Assembly (NCBI RefSeq): GCF_000471905.2
Contig: NW_006499913.1
Location: 3,350,729 to 3,414,728, forward strand
Direction: 5' to 3'
Origin: Amborella trichopoda
Lineage: Eukaryota > Streptophyta > Magnoliopsida > Amborellales > Amborellaceae
Length of the DNA: 64,000 nucleotides
Shown here: piece after piece, positions 42,943 to 54,246 of the stretch
Layout: every line of letters starts with the position of its first letter
How positions within the stretch are numbered: position 1 is the stretch's first letter
Made by a program: the position numbers and the translations under genes
The notes under the pieces: model-generated
What the model was told of the DNA's origin: nothing
Seen by the model: only the letters and a program-made list of their open reading frames with translations
Database searches by the model: none

Positions 42943-44487
42943 GTGTGTGATGAATGGTTACAGTAACTCCCTTTCAAAACATTACATTTTCGTTCCGCCC
43001 TTTTTTACAATTGTTAATATGAAGTCTACTGGAGCAAAAGCTTCATCATCACTTCGTCCTCACTTTTCTTTTAGCTCCTCTAGTGTCAAAAAATTACATA
43101 AAATGTGAATGCCAATAAGTTACTATGAATAAGAGCATTATTAATCATGCTAAGCCGTGTTGCTGTTGCTTTGCAAGAAGACTGGTGGTTTAGCTACTTC
43201 TGATGAAGATTGAGGGCACCACCGTGGACCACCATTGGAGCCAGTCTTTGCTCTAGAACCCTTTATCGATTATAGGTAAAACCCTCAATCCCAACATTGC
43301 TAGATTTTCAATGTTCTTAGAGTCTGCACTTCCAAAAGGACCTAATAATAACTAACAAATAAATATAAACTATATGTAACATTAAAAGTTACATTAACAA
43401 GAATATTTAGCAATCAATTCATATTACCTTTATATTGATCTTAATCTTCTGTTTCTTAATTGTTCAGAACAGCGAACTCTTTTCCAAAAAGCTTGTTGAT
43501 ATTGGGAAAGTGCACTTTCTATCACCACAGTCATGAGCTCAATCAGCATCTAAATGACTGAACAAAGTAAGAGACTGCATCAATGAAGGTTTCTACAGTT
43601 ATGCAGTAAGAATAGACATCAGTTATTGTTTCGAGGAATTCTTCAAATAACAGTAAATCCGATTCCTCAAACTATGATCTACACATGCCATGTTACAAGA
43701 AACAGATCATAACATGGGTTACTCCTAATGTTAGAGCAATGCATGTATTTTTTTTGGAGGAAGAGCAGTCCATGTATTGCAGGAAGGAAATACACCATTT
43801 GAATATAAGGAGTCAACATTTCTAGGGTTTCATGTCAACAATGCATCTGCCATAAGTTGCATAGGTTTTTTTTTTTTTTTCTCTTTTAATTCAAAGAAAC
43901 CCATAAGTTGCATGCTTGCCAATATATAGTTGCAAATGGCAGGTTCTCCAAGTGTCTTCAGCGACCATTTCTTAATTTTGGCATTCACAAGCAATATTGT
44001 TCAGTGGTGAAACACATTCATCATTGCTCGTTTCTCTTTTACCCTCGTGAAGAATAGAAGAATGTTCGAAATATCCAGCTCCAAGAGTTCAAGAGATATA
44101 ACAATATCCGAAGATTATTAGAATCGCCATCTCTAGAACACCAATATTATATTTGGAACAAACTTTGATGGCAGACAAGTAGTTTCAAAACCTAAAATAA
44201 GCAATGATGGGTTATTTAGAAATGGTCTGTATGCCTAACTAAAAATATAAAGACAAATAATTTATAAATGAAATGCAAAGTTGTGAATATAGGTTCTTCC
44301 TTATACCACTCTATTTTTGCCCTTTTTTCCTTTTGAGAGGTCATTGGTAACAAGCTGATGAAAGAGTACAAGATCTCAATAGGGTCAAGTGAATATAGAA
44401 AGATGACGAGGGGCCATCCGAACAAGACGAAAATTAAATCAGGGAAAAGTCAAAGTAGTTGCATGACTGACTCCACCAATCCAATCG
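42943..44487. other. Intergenic segment between the PPR gene and the At1g75140-type gene
   Basis: AT-rich DNA without a recognisable gene. It has a poly-T tract near 43868-43880. Short frames carry no domain. Confidence 0.5.
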
Positions 44488-44578
44488 TCCCTAATAGCAT
44501 CTCAAGCACTACAAACTTCCCTAATAGCATCTCAAGCACTACAAACTTCCCTAATAGCATCTCAACCACTACAAACTA
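44488..44578. repeat. Tandem repeat, three copies of 30 bp
   Basis: CCCTAATAGCATCTCAAGC recurs three times at 30-base spacing (the last reads CAACC). A plus-strand frame across it gives NSISSTTNFP repeats because 30 is a multiple of three, but nothing else supports a gene. Confidence 0.92.
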
Positions 44579-44629
44579 TGTCTTTTTCTAAAAATTTCAC
44601 CAAACATTTCCAATGCATTAATTTAAATC

Positions 44630-45345
44630 CATTTAAATTGTGTTGTTTCTCATCTTCTTTTCTTGTGTTGTCGGCTCTGGTCTTGGTTTATTGGAAGCAG
44701 TAACCATCAGTCACCTTCGCCATTATACTTTCTGCATAATCTCTATGTATAATCAACCAGGAATGGAAGTGTTCCCAACCATAAGCGGGAAGCTAGATGA
44801 TGAAGATGCTTTTAGTAAATAAACGAACCATCTCAAATTTATCAAAATAAAAAAAGGAAGAATGAATCAAGGTCCAGTCACATTATATGCAAAAATAGAT
44901 CTATCATAACCAAATTCACTGAGGCCAACTGGTTGAAAAAAGGTAATCCTCCAGAATAGCTAAGAACAATAAAAAACACATTGAAAACTTATGGTTTTCA
45001 ACATGCATGTCCTTGCACTAAACAGAGATTACCTAATGCTTTCTAAACCAAATGCTAGTTAAATCCATTTTATGTCTTCTTTCTTGTCTCCTTTTCTTGT
45101 GGTTATCAGATCTGTTCCAGCCTATTGGAAACCCTAATCGGTGGCATCTTCTATACTTTCTGCATAATCTCCACATAGTGAAGACAACTTTAATAAACGA
45201 ATGAACCATCAAAAAGAAAATGAATGAAACAAAGACAAGGTCACCTTATAAGCAAAAATTGCTCCATATTTCAGACCAAATTCATGAAGGCCAAAAAAGT
45301 TGAAAAAGCCAATCCGTCATAAACCAAGAACCATGAAGGAAGTAG
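44630..45345. repeat. Diverged tandem duplication, about 430 bp period
   Basis: TATACTTTCTGCATAATCTC occurs at 44725 and again near 45150. Each copy is followed in the same order by a TTAATAAACGAA-like phrase, AAGGTC..TCAC, GCAAAAAT and ACCAAATTCA phrases. The copies are clearly diverged. Confidence 0.65.
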
Positions 45346-45577
45346 AAAAAATAAACGATGATGACATATTAAGCACAAATATTGCACAAATAACCAACAA
45401 CTATCCATCAGAATTGCATCAAATTTAATTCATTTCCAAATCATTCATATCCTAAAAGTTACCAATTACCTCAGACCTACAAAACTCCCAACATTAACCC
45501 ATACTTCATAATTTCAATGGGCCCCTTGGGCACAAATTTTAACATGCAAAATGTAAAGTATACAAGCATAGTATTTT

Positions 45578-47413
45578 CTATAACTCTTTTGTGTGCTGTG
45601 CCAGAGACTCTCTTCTCTTGGAGAAGGCCGTAGCATCAAGGTTCTGGGACCTGAAGTTCAATTCACCACCAGTTCTGAAGTTGGGTTCGGTGGAACCAGA
45701 AATATAAGGAACAGAACCTCGATCACCATAGCCAGGCTGGCTCACAGGATACTGAGAAGGTGACTTATACCTCAATGATGGCCCCCCAATGGGGTCTCTC
45801 AATTCCCTTAAACCAGGCCTTGAAGAATCCCCAAAGCTCCTACCTCCTAACCCCAATGAACCTCCTCCCACACCAAAAGCATCATCGGAACTCCACAAGG
45901 CAAATGCCTCTTTCTTCTTCCCAAAGAAATGCCACAAACCAATAAGAAATAAAATGAAAAGCAAAACTGGGGTACTCCAAAGCATGGCATCATATTCGGC
46001 TTTGTAAATAGGAAGATTGGAACGATACATCGCAATATACCCACTTCCAAGCCCTAAAACGAGAAGCCTTTCTCGGTTAGAAGCAACCAGAGGCCTTCTA
46101 TCACCTCCAGGCAATGAGGGTGCAGTCGCGAATTCTGACAAAATCTCATCAATTTTTGCATAGAAAAGGGGCCTCAGGCTACCAGCCCGAACATGATACC
46201 TTGAAGATGCATTATACACAAAGACCTTCTCTTCATTAACCACCAAAAGGAAACCTTTTATTACCTGCACCTCTAAAATGCCCCCAAGCTCAAATTTCCT
46301 TCTAGCCTTGACCATGCATTTGAAATTAAGAATATCACCCAAAAGAACAACATGAATCAAATCCCCTTCTGAAGTGAACCCATAAGCTTTAGATCTCTCC
46401 GACGCATCAAAAACGTAAGTTTTTGCAAGTGACCGATTCAAGCCATCACACTCACCAGTCCTAATTGTCATGGTTCTCAAGTCTAGAGACCCAGATCCAG
46501 TCTCAGTTAAGAACAAAAGCCTTTGTCTTATAAAAGCAATAGGTCTACTAGGTGCCATAGCAACCCCATATAAAGAACCATTCTCTCTAAAAACTTTTAT
46601 CTTCCCTCTAAGATCACAACCCAGTATATATCTCATTCTACCAATCTGGTGCACCTCCAAAACTGAAATTCTTTCTAACGCATCAAAAGGGTCATTTTTT
46701 ATTGCCAAAACAAGAGTACCCAGATGCGCAATTCTGATAAAATGCAAGTCCTCAGCTGTAAACGGGACTCCATTGATGGCTTCCCAAACTCTATGAACCA
46801 GTATAGACCCATCACTATGCCCAGTAACTAGTAAACTTTCATTCTTATTAAAAGACATGTACGATAACATGGAAGTAACAGATGAATTAGACAGTGTTTG
46901 GAATTCCATTAAAACATCACCATTACTCAAAAACACGTAAACTCTCCCTAGCTCATCCCCCACGGCTACATATTTACTGAATCCCTGGTAATCATCAAAA
47001 GGAAGGACATTTATGCAAGTGGGTTCGTGCTCAAGCTTGATTGCAGATAAAAATTCAAACTTTTCAGACCATGAGGGCTTGTTCTTGGTGACCACAATAC
47101 CTGTTTTGAGTCTTTCAAGACTTCTTTCTTCATTGCCTTCGGGTTTCAACAACTTGGCTTTGTTCCTTGAGCACTCAAGGACGGATATCTCAAGCCTGCT
47201 AATGGTTTCATTGAGGCTTTGGATTAGGGTTTCGAGTCTTTGTAGCTGAGTAGCATGTTGATCTTGATGGTCGATTGAGCTGGGGATTTCTTCAGAAGAA
47301 GTTACATATAGAGATGAAATAGAGAGGAAAATCACAGAGAAAAAGAGGAAAATGAGAAATAAACCGTTAGTTTGGGGTATGAACTCCATTTTCTTGGGGT
47401 TGTAGGAGTTCAA
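45578..47413 (-). CDS. Membrane protein of the At1g75140 type, function unknown
   Basis: This is an intronless frame of 611 codons. An N-terminal hydrophobic segment (about 17-37, LFLIFLFFSVIFLSISS) acts as signal or anchor. A short coiled coil follows (about 55-85, with LQRLETLIQSLNETISRLE). The central region (about 110-460) has beta-propeller character, with repeated strands such as YVAVGDELGRVYVF, SLLVTGHSDGSILVH and YILGCDLRGKIKVF. A second membrane helix lies at about 479-499 (STPVLLFILFLIGLWHFF). The tail is rich in glycine, serine and proline (GVGGGSLGLGGRSFGDSS). This layout matches the plant-conserved uncharacterised membrane protein At1g75140; I know no established function. A lumenal propeller with a cytosolic tail is inferred. 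A second in-frame ATG eight codons later (47389) could be the real start. The upstream DNA (47580-47720) contains GA tracts typical of a leader. Confidence 0.9.
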   Translation of the reverse strand: MNSYNPKKMEFIPQTNGLFLIFLFFSVIFLSISSLYVTSSEEIPSSIDHQDQHATQLQRLETLIQSLNETISRLEISVLECSRNKAKLLKPEGNEERSLERLKTGIVVTKNKPSWSEKFEFLSAIKLEHEPTCINVLPFDDYQGFSKYVAVGDELGRVYVFLSNGDVLMEFQTLSNSSVTSMLSYMSFNKNESLLVTGHSDGSILVHRVWEAINGVPFTAEDLHFIRIAHLGTLVLAIKNDPFDALERISVLEVHQIGRMRYILGCDLRGKIKVFRENGSLYGVAMAPSRPIAFIRQRLLFLTETGSGSLDLRTMTIRTGECDGLNRSLAKTYVFDASERSKAYGFTSEGDLIHVVLLGDILNFKCMVKARRKFELGGILEVQVIKGFLLVVNEEKVFVYNASSRYHVRAGSLRPLFYAKIDEILSEFATAPSLPGGDRRPLVASNRERLLVLGLGSGYIAMYRSNLPIYKAEYDAMLWSTPVLLFILFLIGLWHFFGKKKEAFALWSSDDAFGVGGGSLGLGGRSFGDSSRPGLRELRDPIGGPSLRYKSPSQYPVSQPGYGDRGSVPYISGSTEPNFRTGGELNFRSQNLDATAFSKRRESLAQHTKEL

Positions 47414-47579
47414 ACTTCAAAACTACGTTGGGATTTAGTTTTCCTTCGATGAAATTGATTCTACAGACCAGATCAGGAGAAATGGATAACTGGGTACCCT
47501 ATTTCTATGTAGAGGAAAATCAGGGTTTCAACTAATGTTTCCGCCATTTATGAAGGGGTGAAGCAGGTAGTTCGAGAGA

Positions 47580-47725
47580 GGTAGAGAGGGAGTCCGGTTA
47601 CAGTCTTAGAGAGAGAGCGAGAGAGACTATAGCAGTGATTTACCTGGTAATGATAGCTTAGAGAGAGAGAGAGAGAAAGAGATGAGAGAGACAAAGAGAG
47701 AGAGGAGAGAGAGTGAAAGTGAAAG
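47580..47725. repeat. GA-rich tracts upstream of the At1g75140-type gene
   Basis: GAGAGA runs recur at 47574-47595, 47610-47626, 47660-47680 and 47695-47715. They lie in the probable leader or promoter of the minus-strand gene. Confidence 0.8.
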
Positions 47726-47825
47726 CCAGTTTAAAATGAAGAGCAACTCTAGTAGTAAATCCACAGAGGAAATGGTAATCAGAGAAAAGCTTAGGTCACA
47801 AGTGTTATCACCGTCTAAAAAATTG

Positions 47826-48012
47826 ATGAATGGTGACAGAGAGAGAGTGAACCACCACTTTGATCATGTCATATTCACCTAGACCCACACTTTGGCAATC
47901 AAAGTTCAATAACTGATTGAATGGTGAAGAACATGAACCACCACTCGATCATGTCATATTCACCTGGTCCCCACATCTCAATAATCAACGTTCAATAACT
48001 GATTGGATGGTG
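47826..48012. repeat. Tandem duplication, about 92 bp
   Basis: GAACCACCAC, GATCATGTCATATTCACCT and GTTCAATAACTGATTG appear in order in two adjacent units, 47826-47917 and 47918-48012. Confidence 0.88.
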
Positions 48013-49042
48013 AAATGCCATATGATTCATGACTATAGCTTTCTAAGATGACATGAATCATAACATACCCAGCCCCTACCAGGGGATAATACACACAGCC
48101 CCTACCTTGGATGCCTCGCTCTTTTGAAAATACAAGCCAGCCATCTTAAGATTAAGAACAATAAATAAATAAATAATAACAATATTAATAAATAATAACA
48201 ATATTAATATTAATGATAATGACAGAGGGAGGAGAGAACCATTCAAAAAAATTAGGGCTCAAGCTGCGGGGCCTGTCTGATCCCGTCTGGCTTAGCCCTA
48301 AAAAAATAAGGTTTGGACCATAAACTGTAACTTGAGAATTGAATTAGGGCCAATGCTGTTCTAGTTCAGTCTACCCCGATTATTTTTTCTTGTTTTTCTT
48401 TTATTTTGTTTCACTTACTTTTAGCTCGGCCTGACCCTCTAGGAGCACAAGGCCATGCAAAGTTAACCCGGCCCTAACCGCGGCCATTCACAGGGAGAGA
48501 GTAAAGTGGGGTTAAGGTAGGGTAGGGAGGAGGCTAAAGATTGAGTAAAGCACTTGGCCATAAGCTTAGGCTATGATTAGTCTTTCCTAAATTTGCTTCT
48601 AAAACCATTGACCCGTAAACTATTCATAAACAGCGGCCCTACCCTAGGTTATTGTCCAATCACAATGTTTTTCTTGGAAAATCTATATCCATTCAAAAGA
48701 AATATTGAATAATACTGGCTTTTGCTTTGAAAAGAAATCCAAACATGCCTAACTTTTATAAATTCTAGAAGAATAATACAAACTTATAATAGACTTTGCT
48801 CCTAAGGTACTTTTGTCAAATGAGCTTATCCATATGCACGCGGAAAAATATATGATGAGATTATCGGAATTTAGTACAAAGAGGTTACGATCACTCTTGG
48901 CTTTTTGAATTACTATGAAATATTTTAATCAGATGACCTTTTTCAAATTCAATTAAAACATTCAAGCAAAATATCAAATAATTCATTTCATAAATTCCCC
49001 TAATATTAATTCACGGTCAGGCACTCTCATATTCTCCAAAGA
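48013..49042. other. Intergenic, repeat-like; partial family C copy at 48848-48935
   Basis: An ATAATAATA-rich patch lies at 48160-48225. A GC-richer stretch with GGCCTG and CGGCC words runs from 48265 to 48500. The segment ATGATGAGATTATCGG, then AAAGAGGTTACGATCACTC, at 48848-48935 matches the left end of family C, but its partner end is missing. No gene is visible. Confidence 0.45.
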
Positions 49043-49373
49043 ATTAGAGCCCACTTCAAAAATTTCATTAGAAGAGGATGTTTTGATGCCCCAAATATTC
49101 TTAAATTGATCTCTTGACATCAAGATGCATGGACATGAGAAAAAAATGCATCTTGTAACTTATTTTTGTACAATCAATTTTCAAGATTTTCAAGTTTTCA
49201 AAGATCTGCTCGATCTATATTATTTTTAAAGTTTTAAATTTTATAATTAAAGATAAAACTATATTTTAAGGCTATCACAAAGATTTCCAATATTGAGACC
49301 ACATTACTCGACACGATTTGAAAGACCGATTTACTTTGATTGTTTAGAGCCTCTGTTCTATACAAACCACACC
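49043..49373. repeat. Family D element, copy D3 (left end truncated)
   Basis: It is close to D1: AAAAATTTCATTAGAAGAGG, GGACATGAGAAAAAAATGC, AGGCTATCACAAAG and TTTGATTGTTTAGAGCCTC follow in order to ACAAACCACACCC. The terminal GTTTATATAGAG end is missing on the left. Confidence 0.65.
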
Positions 49374-50014
49374 CTCTCTCCCGAAATTTGTTCTCTCCAA
49401 CAAAATATCTTCCCTTTCCTTTCCTCCTTTCCTTTTAAAAAGTATTTTTTTTAAAATAAGTATTTGATAGGATAAACAATAAAAGATTATGTAATCGTCG
49501 AGAAGCATTTGCTTTAGTCACTTCCTAATGTTAAGCCCTATCTAGAAGAATTCCAGCAACCTAAATTTTTGGGATGTAACTTTTGCAACCTACTGATAAA
49601 AAAAATCTCATTGTGTATGCCTAAAAAAAGGAGCATCCTAAGATTGAATAGAGGTCGTCCATTTTATTGATAGTTAGACCAAGTGTTTAAAAACTAAAAA
49701 ATTTAAACAATCATATGATGATTCTTAGTGGATCCAAAAACTTCATATAGAAAGATCTGCTTAGGCTCTTTTACCTGAGGGAGTAGATGAGCAGTATGCT
49801 TCCACGGGAGCACACTATATGCCCTCTTCTATAGGTAGAAACACCCAAGTATGTAAAGGTTATCCTCTCATTCCCTCTCTCTCAATATCTTTCTTTTATT
49901 TTTATTTTATTTTTTTTATTTTTTATTTTATTTTGTCTTTCTTGTTTCTCTCTCAATGTCTTTTTTTTATTTTTTATTTTATTTTTTTTTAATTCTCATA
50001 AAGGTTTGATAGGA
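49374..50014. other. Intergenic AT-rich DNA with T/A homopolymer runs
   Basis: TTTATTTTATTTT runs dominate 49900-49990. I see no gene or resolved element. Confidence 0.5.
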
Positions 50015-50023
50015 TAAAACAAA

Positions 50024-50592
50024 GGAAAAATTACAAAAACTACCCTTTTATTCAACTTTCTTTACAACCTCCCTCAACCAATTTTTATATGGCAACTTTT
50101 ATCTTAAAACTAACTTTTAAGATTAAAGTTAGTAGTTTGAAGAACAAAGATATCATTGCCCATACATGACGGTGCCACATTCCCATATATACTCAATCAC
50201 CAAAAACAGTCCAACACATATTACTGTCGGACCGGAACCCATTCCACATTAATTGCTGAACCACAACAACAATCTGCAGGACCGCATGAAACTTAAGCTG
50301 GACCGAGGCATCATAGCGCTGTACTGGCAAAACTGTTGGACCGCACCAACAATATGCTTAACCGCATTTACAAGTGCCGGACCGAAGCAATAATTTGCTG
50401 GACTACATTTATAAGTGTCAAATCGATGGCACTCAGCGATCAAGAGGAAGGCATTTTATTCCAAAGAACTACGACTTTTTGACTTGGAGTAGTATTTGCT
50501 ATAAAAGTTGTTTTGAGGTAAAAGTTGCAATAAAAATTTGGTTGGAGGAGGTTGTCTAGAAAGTCCAATTTAGGAGTATTTGTAATTTTTCT
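50024..50592. mobile_element. Mutator-like MITE (569 bp) with GGACCG-rich interior
   Basis: The flanks TAAAACAAA (50015-50023) and TAAAATAAA (50593-50601) match at eight of nine positions. The inverted ends start GGAAAAATTACAAA and, reversed, AGAAAAATTACAAA, and similarity runs for about 100 bp (ACAACCTCCCTCAACCAA against ACAACCTCCTCCAACCAA). The centre holds about five GGACCG or GGACYG words spaced 30-50 bases apart within GCTGGACCG-type phrases. Confidence 0.78.
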
Positions 50593-50620
50593 TAAAATAA
50601 ACAATAGCTTTTTTAGACTG

Positions 50621-50990
50621 AAAAAGTTTATATAAAGTTGTAACCTTAAAATGTAGAACTAAAGGTGCGCCTCCAAAATCCATCATAAAAAGTTGTTTGG
50701 ATGTTGGAAAACCCTCAATATCGAGATGTGTGAATATAAAAAGAATAAAAGATTTCGAGTCCACGAAATGGTGCAACACATTATCTGAGCTGCCCATTTT
50801 CAAGATTTTTCATGTGTCTATAGATCTACTTGATTTGAACTATTTTTAGAGTTTAAAATTTTATAAATAAAGTTAAAAATAGATTTTAAGGCAATCCTAA
50901 TAATTTTTTACATCAAAATTACATCTAAAGATAAAATTTAGTGGTGCGCTTTAGATTGTTTAAAGTTGCAACCTTATGCAAACCACACCT
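50621..50990. repeat. Family D element, copy D4 (second subtype)
   Basis: The left end AAAAAGTTTATATAAAGTTG, then TAACC, is mirrored by the right end AACCTTATGCAAACCACACC. The interior phrase TAGATCTACTTGATTTGAAC matches D2 and D6. It starts about 20 bases after the target duplication of the Mutator-like MITE. Confidence 0.68.
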
Positions 50991-50999
50991 TTTTTAAAA

Positions 51000-51070
51000 T
51001 ATGGGGAAAATTTTAAAGGTTAGGGTTCACTTTCTAACTAAATTTTAAAGGTTGGGGTTCACTTTCTATT
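51000..51070. repeat. Short tandem duplication, 35 bp
   Basis: ATTTTAAAGGTTAGGGTTCA, then CTTTCTA, is followed directly by a second copy with GTTGGGG. Confidence 0.75.
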
Positions 51071-51449
51071 TCTTTAATTTCTTAATTGCTTTCCAATCCC
51101 TAAACACCCCCTCCCCTCAAAAAAAAAGATCTGCGAAAAAAAAAAAACAATACGAGGGGTATCCTTGCCCCCTCTGTCTCAAAAACACACGCGCACACAA
51201 ATGCACAAATAAACATTAGGATATATTTTAAGCAACTTATTTGCATCCAAAAAGTGGCAGTAAATCTAGGCCATCCACTGTCTGCCAAGTAACCCAAGTC
51301 TCATGCATGCAAGATCAGTACACGTGCGAGCTAGTCAACTCACAGAATCCTGCATGCCACAAAGCGTGTTGGTTCCCTACCACCAGTCCACACACACCCT
51401 TTGGAGCATTTATAGCCCTTAAGATGTGGGGGTTTGGGGCTTTTTAAGG

Positions 51450-52560
51450 TGGTAAATGGCTATTAAGGGGACAGTCAATAAAAGGGAAGTAGGACAAAAT
51501 TACGGTTTTAGGAGGTGTCAAAGGCTGATTAGGGTTTGACCTAGGTTGTGGGGCAGGTTTGGGTCAAATTGAGAAGGTATGAGGGTTTCTTTGAGCCTAG
51601 TTATAGATAAGTTTGATCCCAATTTGGCAAGCTTATCAATGTCTTAGGTCTAATTAGGAAGGTTTAGGCTTGTTCTAAACTTGTTTTGGTAAGTTCAAGG
51701 TTATCTAGGTGACTTAAGAGTTGAACTTGTTCAGTTTGGCATTAAATGAAGTGGGGTTTTAATGGGCTATGGTGCAAGAGGAGGGGGTATGGTGTGTGGA
51801 GTAGGGTGTACTAGGGTGCACAGGTGCAGTGTGGCTGGAAAATGGGTTTTTTATTTGGCCAATTTTGGGGTTTCGGCTTGACATAGCCCTATGAGGCTCT
51901 AGGTTGGGCCGTTATAATTTCCAGGTTTTTCATGTTCTTGGAATTCCCAAAGCCAGAAAAGGATCTCTACAGAGAGAGAGAGCGTGAATACATTGAACCC
52001 TTATTGCCATCTTAAGTATATGTACTCGTGTACATATGCATTGAGAGAGAGAGATCATAGTTGAGGATCTATGTGTAGATACTCCAACTCTGGCTATGTG
52101 AACTTCTTGAACACCCACAACCCCAAATAGGAGGGTTTAGATCTAGAACCTTACCAGACCTATCTCGGATCCAAACCTGGCTTTCTCCCCAACCAAACAA
52201 CCCATTTCCAACCTAAATTGCACTAGGGACCGTACTAGTGTAATACACCATAATGCACCACAATTCCATACTTGATGCACCACAAGAACAATCTAAGAAT
52301 CCTATAGAAGTCCCAACAATTAGGAAAATCCTAATTATGTAGCCTAAACACAATTATGTGTAATTAGCCAAAGCCATATAGGTAAACTTACTACCTTCGA
52401 ATAACCTACCCTTTAAGCTTGCCTAATTCGCCTAACGTACCCAAACCACCTTTTAAATTAGTCCTAAAAGTTAGGTTAGAGCCCCCAACCTAGATTAGCA
52501 TCCTAATCACTCATTGACCACCTTATTTAATCCAAACCCTAAATTTTAGGCAAAATAATA
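51450..52560. repeat. Large degenerate inverted repeat (about 1.1 kb)
   Basis: Reversing 51450-51900 gives phrases that reappear in order at 52150-52560: ACCCATTTTCCA against ACCCATTTCCAA, CTAGTACACC against CTAGTGTAATACACC, CATAATGCACC-like words, AAGCTTGCC, AACCTAGG against AACCTAGA, and CCTAATCA. Near the centre CCCAAAGCCAGA pairs loosely with AACTCTGGC. It may be an old foldback transposon. There is no coding sequence and no border was resolved. Confidence 0.45.
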
Positions 52561-54246
52561 ATATAATATTAAAATGGGTCCGCTTTTGACCTAAAACTAT
52601 CACATAACTTTTAGCACCTTGGCTTTGTAAATCAGAAGCCTTGATGCCACCTTCCAAGAACCTCAAAAGCCCCTAAACCTGGATTATAGACTACCACTAG
52701 CTAAGCCCTAGACCACAATGGTTGCCCTCTCTAAGGTCTTCAATGTTTAACAAAACTCCATGAAATCGAACGAATCTAAATCGCTACCCCGCATGAAAAA
52801 TGATCGATCGCCACGCACCAACTACTTTGATTCAGACCTCAACATCCGATGCCGAGCCTGTGGGCCTATCTTTGCTCCAAGTAGGCCCACAATTGTGGAC
52901 TTTCTTGGAAAGACTAGTCTTAGCATGAATCTTCAAAGTCCTAATCTTGTTGCTTCAGAGCCCAGAATGTGTGAGCTATAAAGATCTTCATATCTCTTAG
53001 GTGATACAAAAGAGGAAGATTGATTAACATTCAAAAAAAAGAAAAGAGGAAGATTGATTTAGGGACCATCTGTTCACTATGTGCAGTTGACCTCATAATG
53101 AATAAGGTCTTGTTATTTGGTGGGCTTTTACAAATCACCAGTGTTATGTTAAGCAGTATGGGTATTGCAGAAGACCAAAATAAAGCCATTGTTATTCCTT
53201 CTTTTTTTGGGTGCCATTTTGATTATGTTTTGTTGCAGGAATAGAATTTGTCCACCCATAAATAGGTATTCATGTGAATGATGGCATGTTCTAATTTATA
53301 AAAACCAGACCAGTGGGATGAACTGGTCACCTGCCTCTCCCGACTTGAACTTTAGAATTCCCGTATCACACCTGCCAACTTGGGAAGAAAAAAAGAGAAA
53401 AATAAATAAATAAAGAACAATACATAAACATATTTGAAAATTAAATAATTGATTTCATATATTAGCAGTTTAGGACCCCTAAATCAAAATCAAAATAAAA
53501 AAATTATAATTAAGAAAAAAAAAAATGTGGAAAAATGGCAGGCCAAAAAAACAAAAATCAATTCAGGAGAATTTTTGTTTTGACTTTAATTTGTTACGGC
53601 TTTTGTAGATCCACGTGATAGGAGCATTTTTTAGGGGTAAATTTCAAAGGTTTTGGAAAAACTATGACAATTCAGTTTTTCTATTTCACGTTAAAAATTT
53701 CAGAATTTGAATTCTTTGAACTTTTTTATCTAACAAATTGTTGTAGGGGTCTACTAGAGCACTTTAATAAAAACGATTTAAAATAGAAAGCCAATTTGTT
53801 AATAATTCTCTTGAATTCTTGATCCTATTTTGTGGGATTGGTTTTCTTTAATTTAGGTTTCCTATTTATTTGGGTAGAGCATATTATTTAGGATCTAAGT
53901 TTATGGATAAATTCTACTTAAATTAGATTAGGATGGGCCTTGGGTGTGCTTCTTTGGTGGTTTCTTTTTTTATTTATTGAGTTATTTTAGAGAGATTAAA
54001 GATCTAGAAAAATAAAAGAACTTTTGAGGGTTTTTGTAGAGAGAACAAATTGTAGACAATAAAGTTTAATTGGAGATTGAGTCTCTGGTTCTCTCAAATA
54101 AGTTAGTCACATTTGTGACAAAAAATGTAAATCATAGTTTTTTTTTCCTGTTATTTATTTCTTGTTTTATTTTTATTGCTTGTTGCTTGTTTTTGTCGAA
54201 ATTTTTTTATTTTTTTTATTATAGAAATTCCATAAATTTTATTAAG
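52561..54246. other. Intergenic, unassigned, possibly LTR-derived near 53820-54110
   Basis: A small frame at 52760-52981 has no known domain. The stretch at 53820-54110 ends in a T-rich segment, an AATAAAG word and GAGATTGAGTCTCTGG, loosely like the end of a Copia-type LTR. No paired LTR or primer-binding site is visible. Confidence 0.3.

Noticed and set aside
45760..47249. Plus-strand frames within the At1g75140-type gene
   Set aside because: They are antisense shadows of an intact 611-codon gene.
53600..54230. Possible solo LTR of a Copia-type element
   Set aside because: The AATAAAG word and T-rich segment are suggestive, but no second LTR, TG...CA ends, target duplication or primer-binding site could be found.
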